This document shows positions 62,056 to 64,000 of a stretch of 64,000 nt of DNA, piece by piece. Source of the DNA: Isosphaeraceae bacterium (lineage in GTDB: Bacteria; Planctomycetota; Planctomycetia; Isosphaerales; Isosphaeraceae). The notes below the pieces were generated by a model. That model saw nothing but the letters and a program-made list of their open reading frames with translations, was not told the origin of the DNA and searched no databases. The stretch covers positions 1,922,001 through 1,986,000 of the forward strand of contig BPJS01000001.1 of NCBI GenBank assembly GCA_026004735.1, written 5' to 3'. Numbering within the stretch: position 1 is the first letter of the stretch; every line of letters starts with the position of its first letter. The translations under genes and the position numbers were made by a program.

Positions 62056-63360
62056 ATGCGTCGCGTGGTGATCACGGGACTGGGGGTCGTCTCGCCGAAT
62101 GGCATAGGGCGCGAGGCGTTTGCCAGCGCGATTGTGGAGGGTCGATCCGGGGTCAGCCCGATCGAGAGTTTCGACACCAGCGGGCAGCGGGTCAAGATTG
62201 CCGGCGAGGTCAAGAATTACGACGTGCTGCCGTATCTTGGCGAGCATCGCAAGCATGCCAAGACGATGAGCCGCGCGGTCGGATTCGCGGTGGGCGCGGC
62301 GGCGATGGCCGTTGAAGATGCGGGCCTGGACCGGGAGCGGATCAATCCCGAGCGGTTTGGCGTCTGCATGGGAACCGGCATAACGCCCATTGACCTGCGG
62401 GAACTGGCCGGACCGATCGCCCAGGGCTGGACGTCCGAGGGCGGGCTGGACTTTGGCCGTTTCAGCCTGGCACAGGCCGAGGCGATGTGCCCGGTCTGGC
62501 TGCTGAAGCACCTACCGAATATGGCCGCGGCGCATATCTCCATTCTGCATCAGGCGATGGGTCCGAATAACACGATCGTAACCGCCTGTGCGGCGGGGAC
62601 CCAGGCGGTCGGAGAAGCCTTTCGGCTGATTGCGCGTGGGGATGCGGATTTGATGTTAGCCGGCGGCTGCGACAGCCGGCTCGATCCGTTGCTGATGGTC
62701 GCCTATGCGGCCATGAACGCCGTCAGCCTGTCGAACCGGCCGCCGGCGGAGGTCTCACGGCCGTTCGATGGCGAGCGGGATGGTTTTGTGATGGGCGAGG
62801 GGGCGGCGGTCTTGGTCCTCGAGAGTCTCCAAAGCGCGCGGCGGCGGCGGGCCAAGATTTACGCTGAGATTACCGGGTACGGCTCGTCGTTTGATGCCTA
62901 CGGGCTGACCCGGCCGGTGCCCGATGGCCGTGGCGCGGCGATCTCCATGCGGTCGGCGATGCGCGAGGCCCGGATCGACCCGTCCGACGTCGACTACATC
63001 AACGCGCACGGCACGAGCACACGGCTCAACGACTTGATGGAGACCGTGGCCGTAAAGCGGGTCTTCGGCGAGCGAGCCACTCGGATCGCGATGAGTTCGC
63101 AGAAGTCGATGGTCGGGCATTTGATCGGGGCCTCCGGCGCCCTCGAAGCGGCGGCCACGGCGCTGACGCTCGAGCGGGGGGTCATCCCGCCCACGATCAA
63201 CCAGCACGTCCCCGACCCGGAGTGCGACCTGGACTACGTTCCCAACGAGGCTCGAGAGGTCCCGGTCCGGGTCGCGATCTCCAACAGCTTTGGCTTTGGC
63301 GGGCAGAATGCAACCCTGGTAATGCGGCGGCTCGATCGGGTCTATCGCAAGGGAGCCTAA
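62056..63360 (+). CDS. fabF: Beta-ketoacyl-ACP synthase, FabF/KAS II-like
   Basis: A 434-residue condensing enzyme. MRRVVITGLGVVSPNGIG opens the protein; the active-site Cys is in TACAAGTQ (about 178), the first His in NAHGTSTRLND and the second His in SQKSMVGHLIGASGALEA. GYGSSFDAYGLTRP is family-typical. It elongates acyl-ACP in fatty-acid or polyketide-like synthesis. No acyl-carrier protein or ketoreductase is adjacent, so a stand-alone role (a FabF copy or a KSalpha-like enzyme) is possible. The ATG has GGGGGTGA before it. Confidence 0.92.
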   Translation: MRRVVITGLGVVSPNGIGREAFASAIVEGRSGVSPIESFDTSGQRVKIAGEVKNYDVLPYLGEHRKHAKTMSRAVGFAVGAAAMAVEDAGLDRERINPERFGVCMGTGITPIDLRELAGPIAQGWTSEGGLDFGRFSLAQAEAMCPVWLLKHLPNMAAAHISILHQAMGPNNTIVTACAAGTQAVGEAFRLIARGDADLMLAGGCDSRLDPLLMVAYAAMNAVSLSNRPPAEVSRPFDGERDGFVMGEGAAVLVLESLQSARRRRAKIYAEITGYGSSFDAYGLTRPVPDGRGAAISMRSAMREARIDPSDVDYINAHGTSTRLNDLMETVAVKRVFGERATRIAMSSQKSMVGHLIGASGALEAAATALTLERGVIPPTINQHVPDPECDLDYVPNEAREVPVRVAISNSFGFGGQNATLVMRRLDRVYRKGA

Positions 63361-63464
63361 GCGTCGCACCGGATGACGCTGGCTTCTGGAAGGAGGCCAA
63401 CCCGGGCGATAGGATCAGTTTCTTTTGATTGAGCCTGTCTGTCACGAAGGGACGCAGCCGCCAT

Positions 63465-64000
63465 GCTCCGGCGTCGGATCACGCCGCTGCAGGCGATCGG
63501 CATCAACATGGGGATGATGGTCGGCGTCGGGCCGTTCATCACGATCCCGGATTTTCTGAAGACGCTGGGCGGCCCTCAGGCGATGGTGGGCTGGGTGGTC
63601 GGCGCCCTGATTGCGATGGCCGATGGTCTGGTCTGGAGTGAGTTGGCCGCGGCGTTTCCGGGGTCGGGCGGGACACTTCACTTTTACGACGCGGTCTACC
63701 GAAACTCGGCCTGGGGACGCTTGCTGAAGTTTCTCTTTGTCTGGCAATTCCTCTTTAGTGGGCCGCTGGAGCTCGCCTCCGGAGCGATCGGGATCGGCCG
63801 CTACTCGGCGTTTCTCTGGCATGGCCTGCGGCAGCCGGTGCTGAGGTTGCCGGGGGGGATGGTCGTTGATGGGATGCAACTGGTCGCCGCCCTGGCGGTA
63901 CTGGGGCTGGTGGCTCTGGCCTATCGGCGCATCGAGGTGGCTGGTCGGCTAATGCTCGTGCTTTGGGGTGGGATGCTGGTGACGGTCGGCTGCATCATCG
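63465..64000 (+). CDS. Amino-acid permease (APC family), N-terminal part
   Basis: The first 178 codons of a membrane transporter, cut by the window's end. It starts MLRRRITPLQAIGINMGMMVGVGPFI, which has the TM1 GxG pattern of APC-family permeases. TM2 (AMVGWVVGALIAMADGLVWSELAAAFPGSGG) has the family's E-x-x-A-x-x-P-x-S-G-G motif and TM3 follows (LLKFLFVWQFLFSG). Substrate unknown. Confidence 0.88.

Overview
This 64 kb window is GC-rich chromosomal DNA from a planctomycete, most likely of the Isosphaerales/Gemmatales side of the phylum. The lines of evidence are a TIGR03009-type protein (a planctomycete-restricted family), several short secreted or membrane-anchored hypotheticals of planctomycete type, a NatB permease fused to a CPBP protease, a TatC with a very long first periplasmic loop, many Ser/Thr-kinase/PP2C/TPR genes, and frequent GTG and TTG starts. 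I saw no insertion sequence, prophage, CRISPR array or rRNA operon. The genes are packed tightly, often with 4-bp stop/start overlaps. Phylum assignment is an inference from gene content, not from a marker-gene search.

Layout. 1-7.5 kb: end of a Maf pyrophosphatase, an SDR enzyme, a PfpI/DJ-1 protein, a CBS-type site-2 protease, xylose isomerase, a DksA/TraR zinc-finger protein overlapping lspA, and glutamine synthetase. 7.5-8.5 kb: about 1 kb without a convincing gene. 8.5-13.8 kb: tRNA-Ser(UGA), a bifunctional-nuclease-domain protein, valS and cimA. 14-18 kb: two tandem Hsp20 genes, a small two-helix membrane protein whose gene lies antisense inside the 3' end of a cobA-hemD fusion, and tatC. 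18-20 kb: manA and a membrane protein. 20-31 kb (minus strand): an amidohydrolase, a NatAB-type exporter with a CPBP fusion, mqnC and mqnA of the futalosine menaquinone pathway, and a second ABC exporter operon. 30-34.7 kb: small hypotheticals, a LigD-type phosphoesterase domain protein, a ferritin-like protein and a GAF-PAS-PP2C phosphatase.

34.8-39.5 kb is a membrane-organisation locus: a two-domain NfeD protein, a short NfeD, flotillin-like FloA and an anchored low-complexity protein. The two nfeD genes have near-identical promoter-like sequences. 39.6-48 kb: a TIGR03009 protein, an alpha/beta hydrolase, CbiET (cobalamin), and a 1,524-residue anchored TPR protein. 48-52 kb: a secreted cyclophilin, a 7Fe ferredoxin, leuB and a Ser/Thr kinase. 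52-58.3 kb is a minus-strand run: receiver protein, RlmI-like methyltransferase, secreted glycoside-hydrolase-like protein, YfhO-like membrane protein and a zinc-site protein. 58.5-64 kb: a sigma factor, a lipoprotein, an aminotransferase, a FabF-like ketosynthase and the start of an amino-acid permease.

Pathway links: cimA plus leuB fit the citramalate route to isoleucine; mqnA, mqnC and perhaps the amidohydrolase fit menaquinone synthesis through futalosine; cobA-hemD and cbiET are separated pieces of corrinoid/siroheme synthesis. The best candidates for new biology are the antisense small membrane gene, the NfeD/FloA locus with apparently dead protease sites, the TatC loop, and the receiver-to-YfhO gene run.
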